This document shows, one piece after another, positions 48,448 to 57,725 of a stretch of 64,000 nt of DNA. Position 1 is the first letter of the stretch; each line of letters opens with the position of its first letter. The notes beneath the pieces were generated by a model. It was not told the DNA's origin. It ran no database searches and saw only the letters and a program-made list of their open reading frames with translations. The stretch comes from Pseudorhodoplanes sp. (GTDB lineage Bacteria > Pseudomonadota > Alphaproteobacteria > Rhizobiales > Xanthobacteraceae). The stretch spans positions 1 through 64,000 of the forward strand of contig JALHOD010000009.1 of the NCBI GenBank assembly GCA_022843165.1, given 5' to 3'. A program made the translations under genes and the position numbers.

Positions 48448-49626
48448 TCAGGCGCGTTCCAGACACATAGCAATGCCCATGCCACCGCCAATACACAATG
48501 TCGCGAGACCCTTCTTGGCGTCGCGTTTCTGCATCTCGTAGAGCAGCGTCACGAGGACGCGGGCGCCGGATGCGCCGATGGGATGGCCGATGGCGATCGC
48601 GCCGCCATTCACGTTGACCTTGCCGGTATCCCAGCCGAGATCCTTGTTCACCGCGCAGGCCTGCGCGGCAAAAGCTTCGTTGGCTTCCACCAAATCCAGA
48701 TCCTCGATTTTCCAGCCGGCTTTTTTCAACGCGGCGCGCGAGGCCGGGATCGGTCCCGTGCCCATGATCGAGGGATCGACGCCAGCATGCGCCCAGGAAA
48801 CGATGCGCGCAAGAATAGGCTTGCCTTCCTTCTGGGCTTGAGACGCCTTCATCAGCACCACGGCGGCGGCGCCGTCATTGATGCCGGACGCATTGCCGGC
48901 CGTGACCGAACCTTCCTTGTCGAACGCCGGACGCAGCTTGCCGACCGACTCCACGGTCGTGCCGTGTTTGGGATATTCGTCGGTGTCGACGACAACATCG
49001 CCCTTGCGGCTCTTGATCGTCACCGGCGCGATCTCGTCCTTGAACTTGCCCGCCTTCTGTGCGGCCTCCGCCTTGTTCTGAGAGCTGACGGCGAATTCGT
49101 CCTGCTGGGTACGGGTAATCTGAAACTGCTTGGCGACATTCTCGGCGGTGTTGCCCATGTGATAGCCGTTGAAGGCATCCCAGAGACCGTCCTTGATCAT
49201 GGTGTCGACCATCTCGAGCGAGCCCATCTTGGTGCCGCTGCGCAGATGCGCGGCATGCGGCGCCTGGCTCATGGATTCCTGGCCGCCCGCCACCACGATC
49301 TCGGAATCGCCGTTGAGGATCGCCTGATAGCCCAGCGCCACCGCGCGCAGGCCCGATCCGCAAAGCTGGTTAACGCCCCAGGCCGGACTCTCGACCGGGA
49401 TGCCGGCGGCGATGGACGCCTGGCGCGCCGGGTTCTGGCCCTGACCGGCGGTCAGTATCTGGCCCAGAATGACTTCCGAAACCTTCGCCCCTTCGACGCC
49501 CGCGCGCTTGAGAGCGGCCTCGATCGCGACCTTGCCCAGTTCATGCGCCGGCAGGTTCGCAAACGCGCCGTTAAACGCGCCGACCGGCGTACGCGCCGCA
49601 CCGACAATGACGATGTCGTCCTTCAT
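48448..49626 (-). CDS. phbA: Acetyl-CoA C-acetyltransferase (beta-ketothiolase)
   Basis: PhbA condenses two acetyl-CoA to acetoacetyl-CoA. It has 392 residues. The acyl-enzyme cysteine is in [14 protein letters not shown] near 89; the C-terminal His and Cys are in [14 protein letters not shown] and [14 protein letters not shown]. The ATG at 49626 has CAGGAG 8 nt upstream. It is divergent from phaR across 260 bp, a likely PhaR-controlled region. Confidence 0.97.
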   Translation of the reverse strand: MKDDIVIVGAARTPVGAFNGAFANLPAHELGKVAIEAALKRAGVEGAKVSEVILGQILTAGQGQNPARQASIAAGIPVESPAWGVNQLCGSGLRAVALGYQAILNGDSEIVVAGGQESMSQAPHAAHLRSGTKMGSLEMVDTMIKDGLWDAFNGYHMGNTAENVAKQFQITRTQQDEFAVSSQNKAEAAQKAGKFKDEIAPVTIKSRKGDVVVDTDEYPKHGTTVESVGKLRPAFDKEGSVTAGNASGINDGAAAVVLMKASQAQKEGKPILARIVSWAHAGVDPSIMGTGPIPASRAALKKAGWKIEDLDLVEANEAFAAQACAVNKDLGWDTGKVNVNGGAIAIGHPIGASGARVLVTLLYEMQKRDAKKGLATLCIGGGMGIAMCLERA

Positions 49627-49886
49627 TGCAGAACTCCTGTTTGTGGACGGGACCGGATCGGACGACTTGCCGCGTCCGGGTTTGAGCCGGCTCCGCTGGA
49701 CAAGGCCCCTTCACAGCCTGTTTGCCATCTTTCTCGATAGCACGGCCAAGCGCGCCCGCAAATCGCCCCGCATGCGGCCGCCGGAATGGTGCCCTGCATA
49801 AAACGGTGGCTCAGACGCCGGAAATTGCCTATTTTGAAAAAAGCGGCCCGATCTGAACAAGGGCCTTGGGAGCGCGAACAGGCGGC

Positions 49887-50462
49887 ATGGCAAATTCCGA
49901 AGCACCCATCACGATCAAGAAATACGCCAATCGGCGGCTCTATAACACCGGGACAAGCACTTACGTCACGCTGGAAGACCTCGCGACGATGGTGAAGAGC
50001 GGCGAGGATTTCGTCGTCTACGACGCCAAGAGCGGAGAGGACATCACACGCTCGGTTCTGGCCCAGATCATCTTCGAGCAGGAGAACAAGGAGGGCCAGA
50101 ATCTGCTGCCGATCAATTTCCTGCGCCAGTTGATCCGATTCTATGGCGACAGCATGCAGATGCTGGTGCCGCGCTATCTTGAGGTGTCGCTGGAATCGCT
50201 CACCAAGGAGCAGGAAAAATTCCGCACCCAGATGGCGCAGGCCTTCGGCGTCGGCTCATTCGGCCCGCTCGAAGATCACGTCCGCCGCAACATGGAAATG
50301 TTCGAGAAGACGTTTGCCATGTTCACGCCGTTTGCACGCGGCGGAACGAAGGATTCACCCGCCGGTACGGATGTCAAGCCAGCCGGGGATTTTGATGAAA
50401 TGAAGCGTCAGCTCGACGAGATGCAGAAGCGCCTCGACCGCATGACGGAAAAAGACAAGTAA
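49887..50462 (+). CDS. phaR: Polyhydroxyalkanoate synthesis repressor PhaR
   Basis: PhaR senses PHB granules and represses phasin genes and itself. The protein has 191 residues from the ATG at 49887. The DNA-binding PHB_acc_N domain is at the start (ITIKKYANRRLYNTGTSTYV), followed by the PHB_acc domain (ENKEGQNLLPINFLRQLIRF... YGDSMQMLVPRYLE). The C-terminus is a charged coiled coil (MKRQLDEMQKRLDRMTEKDK). It is divergent from phbA. No PHB synthase or phasin gene is in the window. Confidence 0.96.
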   Translation: MANSEAPITIKKYANRRLYNTGTSTYVTLEDLATMVKSGEDFVVYDAKSGEDITRSVLAQIIFEQENKEGQNLLPINFLRQLIRFYGDSMQMLVPRYLEVSLESLTKEQEKFRTQMAQAFGVGSFGPLEDHVRRNMEMFEKTFAMFTPFARGGTKDSPAGTDVKPAGDFDEMKRQLDEMQKRLDRMTEKDK

Positions 50463-50475
50463 CCGCCGACCGGTT

Positions 50476-52287
50476 TTATCCCAAAGCGCTGGCGATTCCG
50501 CCGCGCTCTTGCAACCATGGCCGGCCGGTCGCCGCGCGTCCGATCAGGTCGCCTTGCAGGTAATCGCAGCCCCAGTCCGCGAGCATGGCGGCCGACTGCT
50601 CGTCCTGCACCCACTCGGCGACCGTCTTCAGATCGAGGCCGCGCCCCAGGTCGAGCATGGTGCGCACGAAGGTCCGGTCGTCCTGCGACTTCACGAGGTT
50701 CTTCACGAACTCGCCATCGATCTTGATGATGTCGACGCCGAGTTTGCGAAGATTGCGGAAGGACGTATAGCCCGCGCCGAAATCGTCGATGGCGATCCGC
50801 GCGCCGAGGTCCTTGACGCGCGCGACGAAGCCGCGGGCATCGTCAAGATCATGAATGGCGACGGTTTCGGTGATTTCGATGACGAGCCGTTCGGCGGCAT
50901 TGCGATCCGCGCGCAAAAGCGATCCGAGACGCGCCCACCACTCGGCATCGGTTGTCGAGGCCGGCGAGACGTTGAGACTGAGCTGCAGATGCGGCGTCCC
51001 GACCAGTTCAGCGATGGCGAGTTCAAGAACCCGCTGATCGAGCAGCCGGACCATCCCCAGACGCTCGGCAATCGGGACAATGCTGTTCGCAGGAACGATT
51101 GTGCCGTCGGACCGGCGTATCCGCATCAGGCATTCATAGAAGGCCGGTTCCCGGCTTTGCGTATGAACGACCGGCTCATAAGCCAGAATGATGCGGCGCT
51201 CGTTCAGAGCGGTCACGATCTTGTCGGCGACCTTCATGTTCTCGCGCCGGACCGCGTCGCGCTCGAGATTCGGCTGATAGGCGACGAAGGACCCCGGCCG
51301 TCTGGCCTTGGCCCGGTCGAGTGCTTCCTGCGCACGCGCGAGGATTTCCTGCACATTCCCGGCATGGCGCGGCGCGGTCACGCCGCCGATGGTGACGGTG
51401 ACGGAAACCGGGCCCACAGCGGTCATGATGACATCGTCGCGCACGCCGGCCAGGAACCGCTCCGCGGCCACCGCCAGATCCTCGGACGTGCAATTCTTGA
51501 GAATGACGCCGAACTTGTTGCCGGAAACGCGGCCGACCATATCCTCGCCGCGCATCTTGCCGCGCAGCCTTTTGCCGACGTCGCAGATCACCTCATCGGC
51601 CACATCGTAACCATAGCCGTCGTTGATGCGCGCCAGATTGTTGATGGCGATGATCATGAAACCGCAGGAGGCCCGCAACCGGATGGATTCCTGCAAGGCC
51701 GCCTCAAGCTGCTCGATCAGATGACGGCGATTGCTTTCACCCGTGAGCACATCGAGGGCGGACAGATCGGCGGATTGCTGCGCACGCTCATGATAACCGG
51801 CAAGAATCCGGACAATTCCATGGGCTGTCGCCGGCCGGCCGTTCGGACCGGCAAACCAGCGCCCGTTATCCTCCAGCCACGTCTTGCTCGATCGCGGCGC
51901 TCCGCGCAGGCAATATAGGGCGCGATAACGCACGCCGTCCCCGGTGTCGGAATCCGGCGAATGCAACACGACGCTGGAGCGGGTCTCGGCGTTGGACGGA
52001 TCGAGCAGGGCCGCAAAATCTTTCCCGGTCGCAATCCCCGCGGCATCGCGCAATCCCAGCACGGCGGCGGCGTTGCCCTCCCATTGCAAGGTGTCGCTGC
52101 CGATGTCCCACGCATAGGCCGCCTCGCCGACCGACGCCAGAATTGCGCTTGCGTCGGGGACTTTGGCTGCGGGCCGCGTACGGGCTGGAAGCTTGGGCTT
52201 GCCGCCTGTGGCGCTGGCACAACGAATGCGAGATCGCGGCGGCTTTTTCGTCACGGCCGGTCCTGTTTTGGAACGTCGCGTCCGCAT
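50476..52287 (-). CDS. GGDEF/EAL dual-domain protein with degenerate GGDEF site
   Basis: The protein has 603 residues. After a basic N-terminus and a PAS-like region (about 45-170, VGEAAYAWDIGSDTLQWEGNA) comes a GGDEF domain (about 180-335) whose active site reads SGNKF near 252 instead of GGDEF, so cyclase activity is unlikely. The EAL domain (about 350-600) has ECLMRI near 385, LSLNVSP, VIEITETVA, IDDFGAGYTSF near 500, IKIDGEF and YLQGDL. Most metal and catalytic positions are kept, but the usual AEGVE is AEWVQ. It is probably a c-di-GMP phosphodiesterase or sensor. It is convergent with phaR. Confidence 0.93.
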   Translation of the reverse strand: MRTRRSKTGPAVTKKPPRSRIRCASATGGKPKLPARTRPAAKVPDASAILASVGEAAYAWDIGSDTLQWEGNAAAVLGLRDAAGIATGKDFAALLDPSNAETRSSVVLHSPDSDTGDGVRYRALYCLRGAPRSSKTWLEDNGRWFAGPNGRPATAHGIVRILAGYHERAQQSADLSALDVLTGESNRRHLIEQLEAALQESIRLRASCGFMIIAINNLARINDGYGYDVADEVICDVGKRLRGKMRGEDMVGRVSGNKFGVILKNCTSEDLAVAAERFLAGVRDDVIMTAVGPVSVTVTIGGVTAPRHAGNVQEILARAQEALDRAKARRPGSFVAYQPNLERDAVRRENMKVADKIVTALNERRIILAYEPVVHTQSREPAFYECLMRIRRSDGTIVPANSIVPIAERLGMVRLLDQRVLELAIAELVGTPHLQLSLNVSPASTTDAEWWARLGSLLRADRNAAERLVIEITETVAIHDLDDARGFVARVKDLGARIAIDDFGAGYTSFRNLRKLGVDIIKIDGEFVKNLVKSQDDRTFVRTMLDLGRGLDLKTVAEWVQDEQSAAMLADWGCDYLQGDLIGRAATGRPWLQERGGIASALG

Positions 52288-52474
52288 CTGACGATGATCT
52301 GACGGCGCTGTTCGGGAGGGCTCACGCTATGTTGAAAGCCTAAAGAAACAGGAAAATCACATTTTGCTTTTGTTCGATTGCCGGCCGGGAACCTTGCGGC
52401 CCGGCACGGCATAGTGCTTGCGACAGCTCCTGTTAACGAGGACATGATGTCCCGAAACGAGACAGGAGGAGGCG

Positions 52475-52792
52475 TTGCTGTTCAGAGTGAGTTCCAACCG
52501 GCCGCTGCCGGCTGACCGGCCTGCCCCGACGGGCGAGGTCGAGCCCGCCGAGCCAGTCTTGTCGCAGCGTCGGGACGTGGTGGTGATCGAGCCCGCCCGG
52601 CCGACCTCCCCCCCTGTATCCCATTCCCGCCCCCAAGCCGCCTTCGTGGCGCATCTGATCGCCACCGCCCATCAGGACCCGCAGACCCGGGAAAAACGCC
52701 GCGCCGCGCCGCAGGAAGCCAGCGACCGTTACGTGGCGGCCGGCAAGCCGCGCGCGGTCAATCCGGGACGTTCATTCAAGCGGGCCATTTAG
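52475..52792 (+). CDS. Conserved small hypothetical protein
   Basis: The protein has 105 residues. The first half is Pro/Val/Glu-rich and probably disordered; the second half PQAAFVAHLIATAHQDPQTR followed by EKRRAAPQEASDRY resembles a short helical motif I have seen in Rhizobiales hypothetical proteins. The start is TTG at 52475, with CAGGAGGAGG 3-5 nt upstream, one of the strongest ribosome-binding sites in the window; a GTG four codons later is an alternative. The function is unknown. Confidence 0.65.
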   Translation: MLFRVSSNRPLPADRPAPTGEVEPAEPVLSQRRDVVVIEPARPTSPPVSHSRPQAAFVAHLIATAHQDPQTREKRRAAPQEASDRYVAAGKPRAVNPGRSFKRAI

Positions 52793-52802
52793 AGATCCGC
52801 GC

Positions 52803-54386
52803 TCAATAGCCGAGCGCGCAGCCATCCTTGCGGCCGTCGGACCCGCCGATCAGCACGCCGCGATCCCAATCGATACGAATCGCCTGGCCGCCGCCAAGCG
52901 GCAGCGCGCGGACATTCACGTCGTGGCCGCGCGCCGTGAGACCGTCGATCGCAGCCTGCGAGACTCCGTGCTCGACATCCGTTTTCTCTCCGTCGAAGAA
53001 CACGCGCGGGCCGTCGATCGCCTGCTGCACATCCATTCCGTAATCGACGATGTTGGAAATGAAATGCGCGTGCCCCATCGCCTGATAGGACCCGCCCATC
53101 ACGCCGAATGACATGTCGCAGCGGCCCTCGCGTATGGCGAGTGCGGGAATGATGGTGTGCATCGGCCGCTTCGCGGGAGCGATGGCATTTGGATGATCGG
53201 GGGTCAGCACGAAGCTGCAACCGCGATTTTGCAGCATGATGCCTGTCTTCTCGGTCGCGATGCCCGACCCGAAGGCATAGAATAATGAATTGATCAGCGT
53301 CACTGCGTTGCGGTCGCGGTCCACCACGGTCACCAGCACGGTGTTGCCGCGTGGTGCCGGCGCAGCTGGAAGTCTGCTGCGCCTGGACCGGTCAATCATG
53401 TCGGCGAGATCGGCGGCGAAAACGCGGTCCAGCAACGCCTGCGGCGTGGTGCGCATGAAAGCGGGATCGGCGACATGCGTGTTGCGCACGGCATACGCAA
53501 GACGGCCGGCTTCCAGTGCGATATGGAACCGTTCGTCGCCGGCCGGATCGAGCTTCCCCATCTCGAAACGCTCGAGAATGTTCAGCAGAACCAGCGCCGC
53601 GAGCCCCTGCCCGTTCGGCGGCAACTCGACCACGTCGAGCCCGCGATAATTGGTCGAGATCGGCACCACCTCTTCGCCGCGATGCGCGGCGAAGTCTGCC
53701 TCCGTCAGCAGGCTGCCGCGCGCGCCGATCGTGTCGACGATGTCGCGCGCGACCGCGCCTTCGTAAAAGGCCTGCGCTCCGCCGGTCGCAATCGCGTTCA
53801 GCGTCTGGGCCAGAGCGGGATAGCGCATACGGTCGCCGGCTTTCGGCGCCAGCCCGCCGGGCAGGTAATGCAGGCTTGCGCCCGGGTCGGCGCGCAACTT
53901 GTCGACATAGAGCGACCAGTCATAGGCCACGCGCGGCGCCGCCGGCACGCCCTCGGTCGCGGCGCGGATGGCGGGCTGCAGGACCCGATCGAGACCGAAG
54001 CGGCCATGCCGCTCAAGAATGGTTTGCCAGGCTTCGACGGCGCCGGGCACGGTAACGGCGTGAACCGAGTTGATCGCGATTTCGCTCAACCCCTGGCTGG
54101 CCAGTTTTTCGACCGTTGCCGTGGCCGCCGAACGTCCGGAGCCGTTATAGCCCCAGATCGGCGCTCCCGGTTTTGACACCAGACAGAAGCAATCGCCGCC
54201 GAGACCGGTCATGTGCGGTTCGGCGACCGCGAGCAATGCAACCGCCGCAACCGCGGCATCCGCCGCGTTGCCGCCCGCACGCAGGATCTCAACCGCGGTG
54301 AGCGTCGCAAGGGGATGCGAGGTCGCCGCCATGGCCTCGCCGGCAAAGACCGGCGAACGGCCCGGAAGATGGAAATCGCGTGTCAT
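52803..54386 (-). CDS. Gamma-glutamyltransferase family protein
   Basis: The protein has 527 residues. Ggt-family enzymes are Ntn-hydrolases that cleave themselves at a threonine; here that is the Thr of RGNTVLVTVVDRDRNAV near 352. Other blocks are AEILRAGGNAADAAVA, HMTGLGGDCF, ELPPNGQGLAALVLLN, and MGGSYQAMGHAHFISN near the end. There is no clear signal peptide, so it may act in the cytoplasm, as in shorter Ggt-like hydrolases (ywrD type). The substrate may be glutathione or a gamma-glutamyl peptide. It is last in a run behind mtgA and rpmF. Confidence 0.92.
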   Translation of the reverse strand: MTRDFHLPGRSPVFAGEAMAATSHPLATLTAVEILRAGGNAADAAVAAVALLAVAEPHMTGLGGDCFCLVSKPGAPIWGYNGSGRSAATATVEKLASQGLSEIAINSVHAVTVPGAVEAWQTILERHGRFGLDRVLQPAIRAATEGVPAAPRVAYDWSLYVDKLRADPGASLHYLPGGLAPKAGDRMRYPALAQTLNAIATGGAQAFYEGAVARDIVDTIGARGSLLTEADFAAHRGEEVVPISTNYRGLDVVELPPNGQGLAALVLLNILERFEMGKLDPAGDERFHIALEAGRLAYAVRNTHVADPAFMRTTPQALLDRVFAADLADMIDRSRRSRLPAAPAPRGNTVLVTVVDRDRNAVTLINSLFYAFGSGIATEKTGIMLQNRGCSFVLTPDHPNAIAPAKRPMHTIIPALAIREGRCDMSFGVMGGSYQAMGHAHFISNIVDYGMDVQQAIDGPRVFFDGEKTDVEHGVSQAAIDGLTARGHDVNVRALPLGGGQAIRIDWDRGVLIGGSDGRKDGCALGY

Positions 54387-54422
54387 GTCAGGATTGCAGA
54401 ATGCGACGGCAGACCGGCGCGA

Positions 54423-54833
54423 TCAACTGTTGGCATCGACGCTGCCGAGCGCAAGATCGCGCTGGGCGGTGCGGATCGAGACCGAGAAGCCGCCGATCAC
54501 GTCCACAAGGCAGATCACCAGCACCAGCAGGAAGGTCGGGGTCGCCGCCTGTTTCACGATGATGAACTCGGCCAGCGCCGCTACGAACACGACGAACGAC
54601 AGGATGTGGTCCATGATCGCCTTCACGCCGAAGCGCGTGGCTTTCAGGATTTCAATGAAGAGCAGCAGGATCGACAGGATGACCAGCAGATCGCCAGTCG
54701 AGACGTTGAGATCGGCCTGCGACATCATGCGGATCGTGAACAGCGTGTCGCCGAATCCGGTGGAGAACAGAAAGGCGATGATGTTGTAGATCGCGAGCGG
54801 AATCAGCAGCAGCGGGAACCCGACGAGATACAT
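54423..54833 (-). CDS. Conserved hypothetical membrane protein
   Basis: The protein has 136 residues from the ATG at 54833. Four hydrophobic segments are visible: LVGFPLLLIPLAIYNIIAFLF near 3-23, LLVILSILLLFIEIL near 48-62, HILSFVVFVAALAEFIIV near 75-93 and TFLLVLVICLVDVIGG near 99-114. I do not recognise a function. It lies between rpmF and ggt with 53 and 36 bp gaps, all on the same strand. Confidence 0.8.
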   Translation of the reverse strand: MYLVGFPLLLIPLAIYNIIAFLFSTGFGDTLFTIRMMSQADLNVSTGDLLVILSILLLFIEILKATRFGVKAIMDHILSFVVFVAALAEFIIVKQAATPTFLLVLVICLVDVIGGFSVSIRTAQRDLALGSVDANS

Positions 54834-54886
54834 GGAGTGACGATCTCCTGCTCGCCGGGGACATCCGGCTTCCTGGCTGGTCCGGG

Positions 54887-55072
54887 TTACGCGTCGGTCT
54901 TGGCCTTCAGCACCTGGCGGCCCTTGTACATACCGGTCTTGAGATCGATATGGTGCGGGCGGCGCAGCTCGCCGGAATCCTTGTCTTCGATATAGGTCGG
55001 CTGCTTGAGGGCATCGGCGGAGCGGCGCATGCCGCGCCGCGACGGCGAGGTTTTTCGTTTCGGAACGGCCAT
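54887..55072 (-). CDS. rpmF: 50S ribosomal protein L32
   Basis: L32 is a small structural protein of the large subunit. The 61-residue sequence [20 protein letters not shown] is the family signature, and the length is normal for alphaproteobacteria (this form has no CxxC zinc site). It lies 69 bp downstream of mtgA on the same strand. The ATG at 55072 is preceded by CAGGAG. Confidence 0.98.
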   Translation of the reverse strand: MAVPKRKTSPSRRGMRRSADALKQPTYIEDKDSGELRRPHHIDLKTGMYKGRQVLKAKTDA

Positions 55073-55141
55073 GGGGAGAACTCCTGGAAAACCGGTCTGT
55101 GCGGGATTGAGGCGGCTTATAGAGGAAGCCCTTCCGCAGCG

Positions 55142-55861
55142 CTAGGGGGCGCGAGCGCGCCGCAGACAGGCATCCAGCGGCCCCGAAGAGGCGGCCCGGG
55201 CCTGGTAAATGCCCGCCAGCCGGCTCACCGCCGGACCCGGCCGCTGGGCGTTGCGGCGGACCGGATTCGGCAGAATCGCCGCCAGCAGGGCTGCCTCCCG
55301 GACGGTCAGGTCGCGGGCGGACTTGTTGAAAGCCCGCCGCGCCCCGGCTTCGACCCCGAATTCCCCGTTCGGACCCCATTCAGCCACGTTCAGATAGATT
55401 TCCATGACCCGCCGCTTGGGCAGGATCAGGTCGGTCCAGAGGCTGAGCGGAAGTTCCAGCGCCTTGCGGACATAGCTGCGACCGGACCATAGAAACAGGT
55501 TCTTCACGGTCTGCTGGGTAATGCCGGAGCCGCCGCGCAGGTCTTCTAGGTCTTCCGCTTCGGAGACGATGTCGCGCAGGCTTTGCCAGTCCACGCCGGA
55601 ATGGCTGCAAAAGCGGGCATCCTCGGCGGCGATCACGGTAAGGGGCAGAACACGCGCCACCCGGTCCAGCGGCACATTGGTGCGGACCACCCGCTGGCCG
55701 GTGACGTAGCGGGTGACCATCGGGATGGAAACCGGGTTCACGACCAGATAAAGCGGCACCAGCAGATAAGGCAGCAGAATGACGAACAGGACCAGCGCCA
55801 CCAGCAGCCGCAAAATCCGGCGCGCGGCTGGCCGTGAACGGGAGAGCGTGCGGTCCGACAT
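55142..55861 (-). CDS. mtgA: Monofunctional peptidoglycan glycosyltransferase MtgA
   Basis: MtgA polymerises lipid II into glycan strands without a transpeptidase domain. From the ATG at 55861 it has 239 residues. A single membrane anchor lies near 15-40 (ILRLLVALVLFVILLPYLL). GT51 motifs are in order: AAEDARFCSHSGVDW near 78-92 with the catalytic Glu, GGSGITQQTVKNLFLW near 110-125, LPKRRVMEIYLNVAEWG near 148-164. The frame stays open upstream but without similarity. It is divergent from the polyprenyl synthase gene. Confidence 0.96.
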   Translation of the reverse strand: MSDRTLSRSRPAARRILRLLVALVLFVILLPYLLVPLYLVVNPVSIPMVTRYVTGQRVVRTNVPLDRVARVLPLTVIAAEDARFCSHSGVDWQSLRDIVSEAEDLEDLRGGSGITQQTVKNLFLWSGRSYVRKALELPLSLWTDLILPKRRVMEIYLNVAEWGPNGEFGVEAGARRAFNKSARDLTVREAALLAAILPNPVRRNAQRPGPAVSRLAGIYQARAASSGPLDACLRRARAP

Positions 55862-55972
55862 TCCCTTGACCCGTCTGCGGCGTGTTGCTGGCGTGGCTTC
55901 CACCCCTATGAAATCCGATCCGGTGTGACAAGCGATGACAGTGTTTCGCTTCCGTGACGTGATGGCGCCGGC

Positions 55973-56911
55973 ATGAGTCCCCGATCGCCTGACGCCGATT
56001 TTTCCGCCCGGCTGGAGTCCGCCGCACGGGACATCGACAACCTGTTGCAGCACTTGCTCTCCGACGCGCCCATGCCCGGCGAGATCGCGCGGCCGGCGCG
56101 TCTGGTTGAGGCGATGCGCTATGCCAGCCTGTCGGGCGGCAAGAAGTTGCGTCCCTTTCTGGTAATCGAGACAGCGGCCTTGCTCGATGTGCCGCGCGAC
56201 CGCGCGCTGATGGCGGGCGCCGCACTGGAATGCGTGCATTGCTATTCGCTGGCGCATGACGACCTGCCGGCGATGGACGACGACGATCTGCGGCGCGGCC
56301 GGCCGACCCTGCACAAGGCGTTCGACGAGGCCACTGCGATCCTTGCCGGCGATTCCCTGCTGACATTTGCATTCGACATTCTGGGACGGCCCGGAACTCA
56401 CCCTGACGCTGCGATCCGGATCGAACTGGTCACCGAGCTTGCGCGCGCCGCAGGCATCGGCGGCATGGCAGGGGGACAAATGCTGGATCTCGCCGCCGAG
56501 GGACGCTTTGCCGAGAACTCCGCACCGCTCGGCGAAACGGATGTCAAGACGCTTCAGGCGATGAAGACCGGCGCGCTGCTGCGCTTCGCCTGTGTTGCCG
56601 GCGCCATTCTGGGACAGGCTTCGCCGCCGCAACGCGCCGCGCTCGCGCGTTACGGCGAAGCGCTGGGGGCGGCGTTCCAGATCGCCGACGATCTGCTCGA
56701 TGTCGAAGGCGACGCCGCCACCGTCGGCAAGGCGACGGGCAAGGATGCCGCGACCGGAAAGGCCACGCTGGTCGGCATTCTCGGCATCCCCGCCGCACGC
56801 GACCGGCTTGCGCAACTGGTGGCGCACGCGCACGATGCCTTGTCCCCGTTCGGCGAGAGACCGGATATCCTGCGCGCGGCCGCGCGCTTTGTCGCCGAGC
56901 GACCCAAATGA
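55973..56911 (+). CDS. Polyprenyl diphosphate synthase (farnesyl diphosphate synthase type)
   Basis: The protein has 312 residues. The first aspartate-rich motif is LAHDDLPAMDDDDLRRGRP near 97-115 and the second is FQIADDLLDVEGDAATVG near 242-259. The DDLPAMDDD form and length fit short-chain IspA-type enzymes that make farnesyl diphosphate for ubiquinone, undecaprenyl and hopanoid synthesis. CVHCYSLAHDD just before the first motif supports a short chain. Its stop overlaps the DUF1345 start (ATGA). Confidence 0.95.
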   Translation: MSPRSPDADFSARLESAARDIDNLLQHLLSDAPMPGEIARPARLVEAMRYASLSGGKKLRPFLVIETAALLDVPRDRALMAGAALECVHCYSLAHDDLPAMDDDDLRRGRPTLHKAFDEATAILAGDSLLTFAFDILGRPGTHPDAAIRIELVTELARAAGIGGMAGGQMLDLAAEGRFAENSAPLGETDVKTLQAMKTGALLRFACVAGAILGQASPPQRAALARYGEALGAAFQIADDLLDVEGDAATVGKATGKDAATGKATLVGILGIPAARDRLAQLVAHAHDALSPFGERPDILRAAARFVAERPK

Positions 56912-57609
56912 AAACCCGCAAACAGACGCGAGCGGCCCAGCGCAGATCGGGACTGGTTGCCCAGTTGCTTCACACCTTGCGCGTCCACGCCACGCTGATG
57001 TTTTGCGTGGCGCTCGGTGTGGCGCTGTTTTTTCTTTTGCCGGGATCCTGGAAATTTCCTGCGCGATTCGTCGTGGCTTGGGATGCCGGCGCGCTCGTCT
57101 ATCTGGGCTTCGCGCTGACGGTGTTCGCCCGTTTCAACTTGAACCGCGTTAAAAGCCGCGCCGCCGATCAGGACGAAGGGGCAATCCTGATCCTGATGCT
57201 GGCCGTGGTTGCCGTCGCAGTCAGCCTCGCCGCCGTGATCAGCCTGCTCGGCGAAGCCAAGACCATACCGCCGGACAGGCAGCATGTGATGCTGCTGCTC
57301 GCCGTCGGCACGATCCTGATTTCGTGGTTGCTGATCCACGCCATGTTCGCGCTGCATTACGCACACGAATTCTACGGCGGCGAGGATATCGGGCGCGGCG
57401 GCGGCCTGAAATTTCCGAACGAGCCGCAGCCCGATTACTGGGACTTCGCCTATTTTTCCTTCGTCATCGGCATGACCTTCCAGGTCTCCGACGTGCAGGT
57501 GACCGGCAAGCAGGTGCGCCGGCTGGCGGTGATCCACGGCATCGTGTCGTTCTTTTTCTCGGTCACCATCATCGCCCTGATGGTCAATATCGGCTCCAGC
57601 CTGATTTAG
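56908..57609 (+). CDS. DUF1345 family membrane protein
   Basis: The protein has 233 residues with five hydrophobic segments. The family blocks are VVAWDAGALVYLGFALTVF near 55, LIHAMFALHYAHEFYGG near 140, DYWDFAYFSFVIGMTFQVSD near 172-191, and a final helix SFFFSVTIIALMVNIGSSLI. The function is unknown. It is translationally coupled to the polyprenyl synthase by ATGA overlap. Confidence 0.93.
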   Translation: MKTRKQTRAAQRRSGLVAQLLHTLRVHATLMFCVALGVALFFLLPGSWKFPARFVVAWDAGALVYLGFALTVFARFNLNRVKSRAADQDEGAILILMLAVVAVAVSLAAVISLLGEAKTIPPDRQHVMLLLAVGTILISWLLIHAMFALHYAHEFYGGEDIGRGGGLKFPNEPQPDYWDFAYFSFVIGMTFQVSDVQVTGKQVRRLAVIHGIVSFFFSVTIIALMVNIGSSLI

Positions 57610-57725
57610 TTAACCAATTGACCTAAATGGTGTTTTGGGGGGAGTCGGACCGGCCAGCTATCCAAAACGTAACGTGACGGACCGGCCTGGAATGACTACA
57701 TCATGGCCGTGAGGGTGATGATCGT

